Positions 24,731-37,165 of a stretch of 64,000 nt of DNA are shown piece after piece; position 1 is the first letter of the stretch; every line of letters begins with the position of its first letter. A program made the translations under genes and the position numbers. A model generated the notes under the pieces. That model was not told where the DNA came from, searched no databases, and was given only the letters and a program-made list of their open reading frames with translations. The stretch comes from Paramacrobiotus metropolitanus (taxonomy: Eukaryota; Tardigrada; Eutardigrada; Parachela; Macrobiotidae). Where the stretch lies: NCBI RefSeq assembly GCF_019649055.1, contig NW_026570221.1, positions 2,604,001 through 2,668,000 of the forward strand, written 5' to 3'.

Positions 24731-26184
24731 ATGTACCTGGAAGCGGCGGGGCGGGTTGTCCGAGCATACGAGGGCCACATAACTGGCCACCTTATGATCG
24801 GATGACCCTCCACGCCACCATTCTGGCATCCACGGCCGATCGTGGATGCAAACTGTGCAAGTCGCCGCCGTTCGTTAGGGGCTGTTTGCACTGGCGAGTC
24901 ATCGCCCGCGATCGGCCCGGGGCAGATGACGAGCAAAAACACGCCGGTATGCTGGTGCAGAACCTCCAAAACTGCTCTCAGTTATTTGCGCAGTGCATTT
25001 GTGTAAGCACCAGCACTGCGCGGATAACTTCCGCATACATTACGCACATAACTGGTTCGTCTGTGTAGTTGTGTATATAGTATACATTAACACAACGTTC
25101 AACATGCGTTTTTCATCCTCTCTGGTCCCCCTCCCCTCGGTTAATCAGGGCCACAGGTAACACTCTGCCCATGCAGACAAGCGATCACGGGGGATCCGGT
25201 GGCCGACCCCTGCTACTGGTTTCCATCGTGCAGCGGCAGGCTGCCCGCTGTCGCTACCAGATGGAAACCAGTGGCCGGCTGCAGCCAATCATCTTTCAAC
25301 CCGGCATAATAATCTGCCGACAAAATGCGGTAAACTTATCGAAGAAAATTTTGCCCAACTGACTGAGGCAAATAAGGCCAAGGCGGCAGTGCAATCAGAA
25401 TCATACATGGCCACAAAATTACTACATTTGATTTTTATTGGGTTATTCTCATTAACATAGGTTAAATGCAAAATTACGCAGTTCATCTAAATTACTTGGT
25501 GCGCTTTAGGCTTTACGCAGTAATATGTGACGGCGGACGCAAAACATTTTTCGAAACTGTACCTGGTTGGACGACGGTGACTGTCCAAGATTCACAGGGT
25601 CCATTCAAAACTTCCGAGGCCGATTGCTGGCAATGATGCGCAGGTGCAGCGCCTTGGATGCGACACCGCGCAGTGCGAGTGCAACATCCTCGAGATACTG
25701 CATCTGCAAGACCTTACACTTGCACTGAGCGGATAACTGCCATTAACCACCCAGGGTATCCAGTTACTGTATATACCACATTACACTACAACACCGCACA
25801 ATAGGTGGCTGGCTATGCATACTCATAGCAGCTTGATTTTGCAAGGTCATGCGATTTCCGCGGATCGGAAAAAGCCGGAATATGGTTGATACTCCGGTTT
25901 TATCCATTCCGCGGATAACAGCGCGTAGATGCCTACAAATAGTCAGATGACGACGAGGAGACCGGCGGTTGATTCTGCCCCTGGTTTTTATCAGGCAGCG
26001 ACAGCCACTCATCTCACAACGCGCATAATCTGCCGAACAATCCTCATAGTGAAAAAAGGTTTCTATGCAAGCCTACACTCCGCGTGAAAATAATCAATCG
26101 ACAGAGAAGTTAAAAACTATCGATAAAGCAGTCAGAAATCGAACGTTACAATTTTAGATTTAGCCAAATGCATCCTTCCGCTGC

Positions 26185-27760
26185 GGTTATAAAGCGGTCT
26201 AGGCGAGGTATTCTAGCGCGTAAATACACGTAGCAGAAGGAAGTCAGTTGTCCAAATACCAGCACAGCTGGCATCACGCTTCACTCATATCTGAACCCGT
26301 TAAGATGTACAGGTGCACTTGCATCGTGAAATGTGGCTTCCTGTGTGTCTTTCGCTGTGCTCATGCGGAGGGATGAAAATCAATTAGGCGAGATGGAGCA
26401 ACAATATAATCTTGTAGCTTGACACAGATCTCCCTGCCGAGATCATGAATTGTTGAATCCCGGTCGTAGATCAACCCTGCTTGCTGCTTGCCCACTCACC
26501 TTTGCCATTAAACACCACTGCCGTGCATCGATGCAGTGATAATCACACTAAGCACTTTGTTGTTGAGCTAGAACAGGTCTTACTGACTCCCGATATCATA
26601 ATTAAAACTCCATCCAATTATACTCCATCCCCTTAACAGCTTATCGATTTTTGCATACATACATGTTTCCGTCTTTTACAGAATACGTCTTGATTAACTG
26701 GTCGCCCTGGTCTGCCAATCACCTGATTTTCAAAAATAGTCGTTTTTGTTAAAACCGTTGTATGCTTGTGAAATGCAACAATGCAGACTACAAGGTTGAC
26801 CAGCAATTTTTCATGAAAAAACGAATTTTGAAAAAGTAATATAAGGGGAAAGACAAACCTAGCCTAACCAGTCCCTTGTACTCTGATGTCAGCCGGCTGG
26901 CGTTTTACGTTGTGGCTGTACATGGTGCTTACGTACCCGCGCCTGATTTAACCATATGTATTGCCGTAACGTCGCACTACAGGCGGGTGACGGCAGCAGT
27001 ACAGGGAAACGGGCCGAATAGACTAGTTTTTCCCCCTATAGGAAGCTCTACACTATATGTAGAAGCTTCAGCAGTTGATGGTTGCTCAAGTAGCGCGCGA
27101 CATCGGAGGTGACTTGTGACCAATGTTTTTCAAACGTATTGGCAAAATGACCGGAATATGAGATTTAAACGAAGATCAGGCGCATGCTACCAGCAGTGTG
27201 GCGTACAGTTTTTGATTGCGTGCTGACCGAAAAAATTGCTCACTTTTAGATGCGTACGCAAGCAGAACACATGAGGGAGTTAACGGTAAAAAGTACAAGT
27301 TTATAACCAAAGAACGCATTAGTAAAGCCGCAGTGGATATGAATAGTCTCCTTGATTTGATATTCACTTCGAAATAACCCCAAACGGCCTTACATGCAGT
27401 CTTCTACTTTAGCACAAGCGGAGTACTGTATCAGTTACAATTACTTTAAGTAATGTATGGTGTGCTCGGAATATTAAAGGAATTTATAGGCACGCGTGTG
27501 TGTTCCTTCAATAATAACACGTCACCTCACCATTGCTGCAGCACAATATTTAGTAAATGGTGTCAAGCAGTAAGCCGCACCAAGCACGGGGGTGTACGGT
27601 GTCGCTGACCCGCAGAACGCTTGGAGGTATACCCCAGTAACGCTACGCCTACAATTTACGCAGGCAACCGGCTTGCTTGGCTTGCATAGTGAGTGGCAGA
27701 TCTGCAGCTACCTCGTGGTGTAACGTTTCTGATTCTACCGTAGGATGAATCTAATTTAAC
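26185..27760. repeat. Diverged dispersed repeat, copy B
   Basis: Partner of the repeat at 19750-21060, in the same orientation. The clearest shared blocks are near 26210 (ggtattctagcgcgt), 26393 (agatggagcaacaatata), 26690 (aactggtcgccctggtct), 27460 (ggtgtgctcggaata) and 27660 (caggcaaccggcttg). Confidence 0.5.
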
Positions 27761-29553
27761 TACAGAGGGTGATTTCGCAATATGCTTCCAGCACGGACAC
27801 AAAGTTGCAGTAATTCTCTCCCCTGTTCTTTCCTTCACTTCTTGTCGCTTAAAAATAATTCAATATGTGCTTTATAATTCATCATTAGTTGAATTCGAAA
27901 AAAGAAGTAAGTGGCACTCAAAAGTGATTTCAAAGCGGAACGCCCAGTTTACCAAACTAAAACAAATTTTTGACGAGGAAATCTTTTTGCCAGTTTCCTT
28001 ATTTCCTGAAATTTGACACAGACCATCGCACTGGGTGACGCGCAGATGTAGCTTCTTTATCCGGACGGGAGATACAAAATTCCGTGCTGCCACTTTTAAA
28101 TATCGTAATAACAAAAAATCAAAATTTGGTAAAAAACGAAAACGAATGATGTTTGTTTTCCGAAATTATTTACCGGGACAATAATGCAGTGCATGTAGTC
28201 TCTCCCAGTTTTAAAACCACCGTAAATATCTATACTAACAAGTCGCTTAAAAAACTCCTCAGGAAAAGCAGTCTAGATTTGCAGCTCGGGGAGGAACGCA
28301 AGGGGAACAGTCAAAATGGCTATCTTCCAGTTCACGAAGCTAACACAGCGTACCAGTGCCTAGAATCTCACGAAGCCAGATGTTTTCTGAAGGCCACATA
28401 ATGTAACAGTTCACTAAACCTGGCACCCATAGATTATGAATTGATGACGATTTTTTAGCAAATTTTTAATGGAAACCATAGGAAAACGTTTAGCGAAATG
28501 TTACAGTGTTGCGCACAGACCCTTGTCGGTTTGCAAAATCCCACCGTATTCAAATTTGTTTCATATTTCTTAAAATTAATCTGTAATGATCGCTAAGAGA
28601 AAGGGCTTTCAAACTTAACGGCTCTAAGAATAACATATGCACGGAGAGGATGGCAATAAAATCATAAATAAAGTGGAAGCATATTGCAAAATCACCCTCT
28701 GTAGTACCATCTTTTTTTTCACACAAGCAAGTTTATACAGCTTTCAGCAATTGATCCAGTCCACAATATCATTATATTTCATGCACACAAGGTCTCGCGC
28801 CTGTTTACCGTACAAATTATTTGCCAGTGCAAGACAATGTCTGGAATCGCGCTAAAGCGGACGTTGCAGTGCACGTGGCACGTACACGAAAATGTTACAT
28901 ACCAAGTACTGATAGTAATTAGTAACATAATACATAATTATTTCTTGCATAGTGCTCGTAGTTTGTGCCGCCGCACTTCCCTTTAACAAAATCCCAAACA
29001 GGCTGGGTTGTCTTTTGTGAACTGTACTGAAATCGTTTTATGTGTACAAAGGGCGTACCAACAGTAAGTTTCCCTTTTTTTGCCTCCCTGCCATTTGAAG
29101 TAACAGACATGTGATAAGTTTTTTATTGTATGAGCAATTATGTAAACCAACTAAAGAAATAAGAATCAAAAGATTCAGTGAAGAAATGAGAAAACAAAAA
29201 ATAGAATAGTGAGTGCTACTTTTGCAGCATTTTCCACGGGTTTTTTTAAGCTCTTTCTTTTTATTGCCACTTCCGTCCCTCTTACAATTTCGGCAGCAAA
29301 TTTAATTTAATTCTGTTGCTCGCGTGTGCTGTAACCGATCGACGACGGGGTTTGCCGGGTATTTTAATGGGAAAACAATGATATACACAATGAATACAAT
29401 GAATCAACAACGAAAAACACAATGATCTAACAACAAGCACAAACGCCCCCCATGGGGAATATTGAACACGATGAAAGAAAACACAATGAACCAATAACAA
29501 GCAAACACCCCTTCCACAGCCCTTCCCAGGAAAAAAGGGATATGGTGGGTGGG

Positions 29554-29779
29554 AAAATCGCGTTCGACGTGAACTACATCAAAAATCTTTGCAAATGAAC
29601 ACTGAGATGTAAAGCTGCTAAAGGCAGCATGAAACCAGAGCAATCTCAAGGAATACCATCTGACCACCCAGATGGCCAGCAATAAATCTCAACCGCGACA
29701 GCACATTAATGTCAAAGGCGAGACAAAATCATACCGCTCGCCAGAATTAACATTCATTATCTCCGATAATTCCTTTTAA
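29554..29779. repeat. R2 direct repeat, copy a (226 bp)
   Basis: Begins aaaatcgcgttcgacgtgaa and ends gataattccttttaa. It differs from 33797-34022 at about three positions by eye and has the same length. Confidence 0.85.
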
Positions 29780-30167
29780 TTCTGTTGCTCGCGTGTGCTG
29801 TAACCGATCGACGACGGGGTTTGCCGGGTATTTTAATGGGAAAACAATGATATACACAATGAATACAATGAAGCAACAACGAAAAACACAATGATCTAAC
29901 AACAAGCACAAACGCCCCAAACAAACCCCCAAACAGGAACATAAGAATATCCAATCAATGACCAACGTGGCAGCTGCAGCACTGATACGGAAACTGTAGA
30001 AAGGAAGGCAATGCTGGTAACAGACGACGCAAACTGCGCTCAAAAAAATTCCGAAATCACAGTGACCGATTATAAAGCAGAGAAATGTGCATCAGCGCCA
30101 AATGTCAATTGACAAACAATAGTAGGAATATAGAACAAATAAGTACAGAAACTGTACAAGTGAAGAA

Positions 30168-33100
30168 TCAGCAGGATTAAAATATACTGCACAACCATAA
30201 GAGAATTGGTCAGTTTTGGAAAGTAGGATTATACGGGAAACTTAATGATCGCAAAACCGTAAAATGACGAAACTTATCGTCATGACTTATCAATGAGCGA
30301 TAACGCAAATTCAGACACAATGGATTCAGATACGCTGTGTGACAATGAAGAAACCGCAATGCGGTTTCAGTAAAATACAGATGATATCCAGGGATATAGG
30401 CCGACAAAGAACTCAACAGGAACCAATCGCTGATTTCTGTAAGTGCAACATGGGAATATTTGTTCCCATACCGGTATTAACGGACGATAAATTAAACACT
30501 TCAGCTTCATTAATGAACCACGGAACACAACGTGGAAAATGTAGGAACTGCAGAAAGCGGCTCAGTGCCCCGGAATATATTTTCGGCATGGACACAAAAA
30601 CGTGATGCTGGATTACATGTCTGAAGGTAAAATTCGAAGAACTAAATAGGAATAACGTTGGCGTGCGAGATCCGGTTTGGTGATCGGCATATCCACTGCT
30701 TTCCATCTCGTCCCATTGCGAATCAGCTAATCCGAGGCGTTAGATACAGTAGGATCAAAAAGGAATTTGAGAACACCAAAACAAATCGGATACGGTTAAG
30801 TCTCTGGGATGATAACGTAAAACGATCAAAGTCATGTTTGATGTGAAAATCCCACGGAAGCAATGCAACACAAAATTAGCTGAGCAAAGATGCGAAGTAG
30901 TCAGAACGCAAACAACTGAAATCAGAATTTTACGCACCCGGCAAGTTGCCGGACTGAAAGAACAGAGCAGCCGCTGACACGCTGGCAGTCGCAAGTGAAA
31001 AGTGGAAATATAATATATACTATAATATAATATATACTGTAATAGTTCGACGTTCGACGTGAATAGCCAACAGGCTCAATACATGGTGATGGACTGTATA
31101 AGCAAAATTATGGGACGCAAATAAGATCTCGCACACAAGACGAGAACGCACTTGATATCCAACAAATGTCCAGATCGATCAGCAGGATTAAAGAACAAAA
31201 CTGTTTAATGACGAGAGAACTGGTCAATTTTAGAATTATGAATCACTGTATAAAGCGATTAGGAGAACTTTATGACTGTCATCAGGCGGCAAGTTACGTA
31301 ACTGAACAGTATGGTCATCACTGAGGATTGAAGGGAACTGAGATGCAAGCAGAAGGCAATGCATATTGTACACCCAAATAAGAAGCCATCAAAGGGAACC
31401 GAAACGACAACAAAGGAATCATGATGCGGGTTTCCACTAAACACATGTGACCAACGGATATAAGCATTAAACGATTATGAGGCATCAAGCGGAACCAAAC
31501 GACAAAATCATTGAAACACAATGAGACACAATGAAATTAAATTATACAGATAAGAACTGCGGTGCCGCCGAATATGCCGCCGAAACGTTTTCTGCGTAGA
31601 CACGGAAATGTGATGCTGGTAAACCCATTTCACGGTAAAATCTGGAAATACTAACCAAAGGCAACCAGAAAATATTGGTAATAAGTACCCAACGATAAAT
31701 ACAAGACAGATATGTTACGGAACACACCGTTAATGGCACCAGTGAAATTAATTCAAGAGAGGCGTAAAGTAAAGAAAAAGAATAATATTGAATATGAACA
31801 GAGATATAATAAATAACAGGAAAACGAAAACAGGGATAATAAAATACGATTATAGCAACAGTGGAAATGAGGATACAATAAAAAACAGCAGTAACAATAA
31901 ATGACAATGAATAACACATATAAGACTGCAAGAGTAAAGAGTGTGAACAATAAATGAATCCAGCAATATTCCAGACTGAAAGAACAGGGCAATCGCCCAT
32001 GTGGTGGTAGTCACAAATTTACTCCGATTTCGAATTATAGAGACACCGTTTACTGAAACTTCAATGAAGAGAACTTAAATAGGACGCTCTAAAGTAACAA
32101 CAAGAGCAGGGATGTAAGGATAACAGAAATAAGAATATACAAACAATAAGAACCGGGATGCAACAAACAATAGGGATAGAAATAACAGGGAGAAAGAATA
32201 AGAATCGCAATAATTATCACACGGATAACAAATATCAGGGATGACAAATAGAGAAATAAATAACAGGGTAAAGAAGATAAAAATAATTCGGATAACAATG
32301 GGGATAACAATAACAGGACGAATAAAAATTATAACAACAAACAATAGTAAAACGGGAAGATAATACAGCAATTATAACAATAACGATCATGACCACAGCA
32401 AAAGCAACGGTACATAATAATAACAATAGTGTTTTAAATAAAAATAAGAAGGGTAAAATAATAATAACTTTAATATTACCAATAACAACAAATAATGATA
32501 AAATAATAATAATAATAATAATACATAAATAATATATATAAAAATAAGGTAAAATTTTGTACACAAATATCAAATATGTATAAGATACAGTATGCATACA
32601 ATACGATAGAATACAATGCAGTAATAAAATGTAATAATACATCATAATGTAGTACAGTTTAATAATACAATATAATAATACGATAAAATAACACAATACA
32701 ATAATATATTATAATACATATACCAATAATACTGTATTATATATTATAATACACATAACAATATTTACACGCACAATAGGTACACAATAAATTGTCAATA
32801 ATAAATATGATAATGAAGTCTATAAATAACAAAATATACAATAATATAAAATATATTAATAATAAAACATAATATATCATAAAATCTATCAATAATTTGT
32901 TTGACATACCTTTTGTTAGAAATGTGTAAAACCATACACGGTATGTAATAATAGTATGACAGATCTATACATATTAAGATCAATCCCTTGAAGATTGTGA
33001 TATAATGATACAAGCAATATAATAATAATATGACAATGATATTGATAATATTATATATAATAACAATATATATAATAACAATATTATTGATGATATATAT

Positions 33101-33480
33101 AATAATAATATTTATAATCATAATAACCAATAATAAAATTTATGTTGTAATGCATATCACAAATATGTAAGCCAACAACATGTATACAATATAAAAATAA
33201 TTTAATATATAATCTAATATCTATGTGCAAATATAAAATCTATGTAATAGATCAGGAGCACACAAGCTCGTATTATATAGGAATGACCTAATGGAAATAA
33301 CAAATGTTGACATGCGAGATGGCCGTCCACGTTCTAGAATGGTAGCCAGAATGTAAGCAAATGAAGCTAGGCGTTTTGTGCACCCGACAATATGCCGGGC
33401 TGAAAGAACAGGGCAACCGCCAATATGGTGATAGTCACAAATAAAAAGCAAATATATTATGCAAATGGAAATTATTAATA
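30168..33480. repeat. A-rich core with internal about 1-kb duplicated blocks
   Basis: Diverged copies repeat at roughly 1-kb spacing. The tcagcaggattaaa block lies near 30168 and 31177. The gtgatgctgg block lies near 30600 and 31610. The gactgaaagaacag...gtagtcacaaat-type block lies near 30950, 31970 and 33395. The + strand is very rich in A and poor in T, with long aataa/ataac runs at 31.75-33.2 kb. Pyrimidine-rich - strand frames here are low-complexity and not supported as genes. Confidence 0.5.
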
Positions 33481-33796
33481 ATCCTCGATAAAGAAAACGT
33501 AAATAGGGACCTCCAAAAATTGATGTACGAAACACAAGCGGCTATATACAAATCATGAGAGACACGACGTAATAAATGTCGACAAGATATGCCGCGGAGG
33601 AGATTACGCCATAACATAATGCAGGAGCATATGGCAGTAGTAAATACACTGAAGCACAGCAACATGGAATTTCTTCCAGAAATTTTTACAAATCAACCAC
33701 TTGGTGAAATCAAGAACTTATCTGTCTGTAACTATCTATACGTGAGTACAGCAGAACAGCATGGAAGTTTAAACGCGAAAAATCGCAAAAAATCGC

Positions 33797-34022
33797 AAAA
33801 TCGCGTTCGACGTGAACTACATCAAAAATCTTTGCAAATGAACACTGAGATGTAAAGCTGCTAAAGGCAGCATGAAACCAGAGCAATCTCAAGGACTACC
33901 ATCTGACCACATAGATGGCCAGCAATAAATCTCAACCGCGACAGCACATTAATGTCAAAGGCGAGACAAAATCATACCGCTCGCCAGAATTAACATTCAT
34001 TATCTCCGATAATTCCTTTTAA
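33797..34022. repeat. R2 direct repeat, copy b (226 bp)
   Basis: Near-identical partner of 29554-29779, closing the long A-rich core on its right side. Confidence 0.85.
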
Positions 34023-34404
34023 CAGCTTACAAAACAGTTCTCAATATTACTGCGATGACAGAATGTTTTAAAAAACCCTAGCGGGGCGTCCCCCGTGGGG
34101 ACTGTTCCGAAGGACGGGTTTTATTACATAATAGCTGCAAAAAACTTCTGTTGTGGAGTTGTTTACTGGGAAGATTGCCTGAGTGCAAGCTGGACGGCTA
34201 TTTTAGCGAAATAGTCTGCGGCAAGTGCAACCACCTCGCGTACGCGCATACGTGTATTACTCTCGACTTTGGGTACCTGATTCCGACTGCCACTATCTCC
34301 AAAACTTGCAGCATCAGTTTTTCGTTGTCACTTTAACGAACCTTCCCAGTTAATGTTTCAGAGTAGAGAATAAAATTTTAGAATTTTTTGATATTTTGAA
34401 AGTA

Positions 34405-34553
34405 GGTTTTTATGGAGAACCAAGAAAGTTAGTTTTGTTTTTGTTTCTCGTAGGCTTAGCATAGGTCCGTCCGATGTAGGCGTTGCTTGCACCCTATGCT
34501 ATGTCTACGAGAAACCAAAACAAGCATAACTTTCTTGGTTCCCCACAAAAAAA
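34405..34553. repeat. 149-bp imperfect hairpin
   Basis: The left arm (34405-34465, gaaccaagaaagttagtttt and tttctcgtaggcttagcata) is complementary to the right arm (34489-34553, ctatgctatgtctacgagaa and aactttcttggttcc) around a loop of about 23 bp. No other copy was noticed. Confidence 0.75.
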
Positions 34554-36379
34554 CACTTATCAGAGATCAAAAAGCGTCAAATTTTTCTTTCTATCTTCTG
34601 AGATGTTGGTTAAGAAGTTTTATGGAAAGGCAAACGAGAAACTATTGCTTGAAACTTTGGATCAACTGACGATGACATTCAGTGCGTTCTTTCACTGTTC
34701 ACATACATGCTCCACCTCTGCCTCTGCATCTCTGCCCATCCTGAGTTACAGCATTTCTGTCTCTCTTGAGTTTACAGTAAATTTCTCTCTATTGTCAGTA
34801 AACGTTTTGTCAGTCCTCAGTTACAAGCTCAGTTTTTCCCTATCCTGTGTTACAAACTTACAAGTTACAATATGATTCGACATGGATCCATACCTACAGG
34901 TATATATATACATACATATATATATATATATACCCGTGGACGTATGCAGCGCTACGTCCTTCGGAAAATTCACAGAGTAGAGCAAACATTTTTGCTCTCT
35001 AGGACACCAGAATCTCCCTTTTCAGCCTTCTTCCTGATATGAATCCAAAGTTCTTTGCATCAATAAAACGGAAATTTTATGACCAGTTATGTGCATCTTA
35101 CACACCATGACTTCCAAGTTTTACCGACAGCAATAATGTTTTACAAGAAATTTTAAATTTTTTACCGCCTGGAACCTTGAGCAGCTTTGTGGTTTTCCCA
35201 TCTACCGGTAGTCATCGAAAGTTTTTAGTTTTCTGGAAAAGCGTTGTGAAAAATTTATTTTGTTTCGTACTTGGAATTAGGAAAGAAAAGAATTTCTAAT
35301 CTGATAAAATTTGGTGCTTTACGAAGAGTGAGCAGGAAGACTGAGAAGAAAATCAAAAACTGTCAGGGTAAAACACATGGCAAGGTGCGGAAAACCTCAG
35401 ACCGTTTTCTTGGCAGTTCTTATTCCTTTAATTGTAGTTAAGTACAGTTATATTTTATTTCAGTACGTTAATAAAGGACGTTTCTAAAAAATGGTTGATA
35501 AGGGTTACAAGCGTTCATGCCATTGCCTTAGGGAAACTTACTTTTGGTAGGGAAACTTACTTTTGGTACGCGCTTTGTATAATGTATGTGCCGTTAATAC
35601 GGCACGTTAATGTATGTGCCGTTAATGTATGTGCCGACGGGCTTGGCTACTCGAAACTAAATCAATCAATCAATCAATCAATGATGTTGGTACGCCAGAT
35701 AACGACGCTACAAAATTTTTGCTAATGTTACCATTAATTTTTTTTGTGTTCGAATCAACATGTTTAGTTTAGGTTTAGTTGTATGTACTGTACAGCCTAT
35801 GACGCGAACAGCCAATGATGCGCATGTAAACTGAATGAATCAGTATTCTGTCAAATCATTCTTAATGACAAAATAAAGAAACAAAAACGAAAGCTACAGA
35901 AAATCTTCTGTCTATCACCTGAATAATTGGATGGGTCAGTATGAATAAAAACTGAAAAGTACAAGTAAAAAAATTTGGCTTGTTTTATGTATTTTATTTA
36001 AACTTTGAAAAAATTCTCGAAAATAATTTCAGGTAATTAATTTTTGTTTATTTACAAAGTAGTTACATTTTTGAAAGTTCATTTATTTAAATTAAATTTC
36101 AAGTTTGTTGTATCAGACGTCACTGTGTTGTTATGTGTACTGACAGTTCGCAATACAGCGTTAGTGCATCGTGTGTATGGTGCGTGGGTTAGTAGCGGTG
36201 GCGTCGGCCGCTAAAGGTCAACAGGGTGCTCCGTGCAAGAGCATCCATGCGATACAAAGAACTGCTTCGGCTGAGGTAACCAGAGAAGCTAGCACTGCGA
36301 GGTGCAACTGGACCATAGAGGCCCCAAATTCGAGGAATGGCCCTCCAATTCCCAACGTCTCAAGACCCCGGATTCACCC
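34554..36379. other. Intergenic stretch with microsatellites and small tandem repeats
   Basis: No supported gene. It holds a (TA/CATA)n tract at about 34900-34932, a two-copy gggaaacttacttttggta repeat at about 35529-35571, a ttaatgtatgtgccg triplet at about 35578-35638, and a (TCAA)n run near 35661-35682. Confidence 0.5.
35529..35682. repeat. Cluster of short tandem repeats
   Basis: Three different short tandem arrays within 150 bp: a duplicated 19-20-mer with gggaaacttacttttggta, a 15-mer with atgtatgtgccgtta, and (tcaa)n. The units are unrelated to one another. Confidence 0.75.
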
Positions 36380-36439
36380 AAGAAGCAAGCACCTTCCAAC
36401 CATAGAAGTGTTCTGCTCTCACAAATTGTCAATAAACAG

Positions 36440-37135
36440 CCCCCTCCAATTCAAAAATATCTCATTTTTCTAAAGAAGTAGCATACTACTGTAGTTTTCT
36501 AAAAAAAGTATTTTCATCTGCCATCGTCAAGGGGGCGTGGCCAGACAACAATTAAAATTGCACATATTATCACATACTTGATACTGTGTAATACAGTGCA
36601 GTACTGTACAAGTTATTCGTAATTATTATGTTTACTTTTTAGTTTTTACTGCAGCACGGTGGACTTTTACAGCTGTCGAGGAGTGATGTAAAAGAGCCAA
36701 ACTTGCAGCGGCTTGTGCCACTGCTGCCCGAGTACACATTTTCGAAAATTTTTTATCGATTAGGCTTGTAAACAATAAACCGTGCAGAAAAACTTTTTTC
36801 TACTTATGAGCAGATACGTGCTGTACTTCCTAACAAATTTTCGAAATGTGCACTCAGGAAGCAAAGGCACGAGCTGCCGCAAGTTGGCTTCTTTTAATTT
36901 TATATCACTACAGGACAGCCGCAAAATTCCAAGTTGTTGCAGTAAAAAGATGCCATAATAATACTTACGAATAACTTGTACTGCACTGCATTACACAGTA
37001 TGTGACAGTATTTAAACGTTTTATTGTTGTCTGGCCACACCCCCTTGACGATGGCAGATGAACATATTTTTTTATCATACTTCAATATATACTACCTTTT
37101 TACAAAAAATGAAAAATTTTTGATTTCGGAGGGGG
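36440..37135. mobile_element. 696-bp near-continuous palindrome (long fold-back element)
   Basis: The ends are CCCCCTCC (36440) and GGAGGGGG (37135). The left arm (about 36440-36758) pairs with the right arm (about 36833-37135) almost continuously. Shared blocks include atctgccatcgtcaaggggg, gtggccagacaacaat, acaagttattcgtaa, ttttactgca and acttgc-gcggc-tgtgcc. The loop is about 70 bp. Flanking DNA also carries a gcaagcacctt block on both sides in opposite orientation (36384 and 37141), so the inverted repeat may extend further with an indel. There is no convincing frame. It may be a fold-back DNA transposon or a long-hairpin RNA locus. Confidence 0.75.
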
Positions 37136-37165
37136 TTGGTAAGGTGCTTGCTGAGCAGGTTACTT

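Larger units (their letters stand above)
18373..29300. other. Gene desert of diverged repeats, about 11 kb
   Basis: I find no exon chain with consistent phase and recognisable protein similarity. Many stretches resemble one another: 19.75-21.05 kb resembles 26.18-27.76 kb, and blocks near 22.14, 25.18 and 25.94 kb share a core ending in ataatctgcc. Fold-back elements lie at 18.83-19.32 and 24.48-24.64 kb. The frames at 22.3-22.6, 22.99-23.3 and 23.8-24.3 kb are not supported as genes. Confidence 0.5.
29308..34022. repeat. Composite repeat block: two tandem R1-core-R2 units, the second with a 3.9-kb A-rich core
   Basis: R1 (141 bp) occurs at 29308-29448 and 29778-29918. R2 (226 bp) occurs at 29554-29779 and 33797-34022. 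Copies of each are nearly identical and all lie in the same orientation. R2 of the first unit abuts R1 of the second. The first unit has a core of about 105 bp, the second about 3.9 kb. This suggests an element with defined ends present as a deletion derivative next to a longer form. I see no reverse transcriptase, transposase or helicase motif, and the ends are not TG...CA, so an LTR element is not supported. Confidence 0.65.

Noticed and set aside
30410-33665. Several - strand open frames rich in Tyr, Ile, Leu and Phe that look like membrane proteins
   Set aside because: They come from pyrimidine-rich low-complexity DNA complementary to the A-rich strand. There is no conserved length, splice structure or motif.
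29554-34022. LTR retrotransposon with 226-bp LTRs
   Set aside because: The direct repeats lack TG...CA ends, no gag, pol or primer-binding site is seen, and R1 is also duplicated outside the would-be element.
36171-36473. 100-codon frame next to the long palindrome
   Set aside because: No recognisable domain, and its 3' part runs into the palindrome arm, so it is most likely chance.
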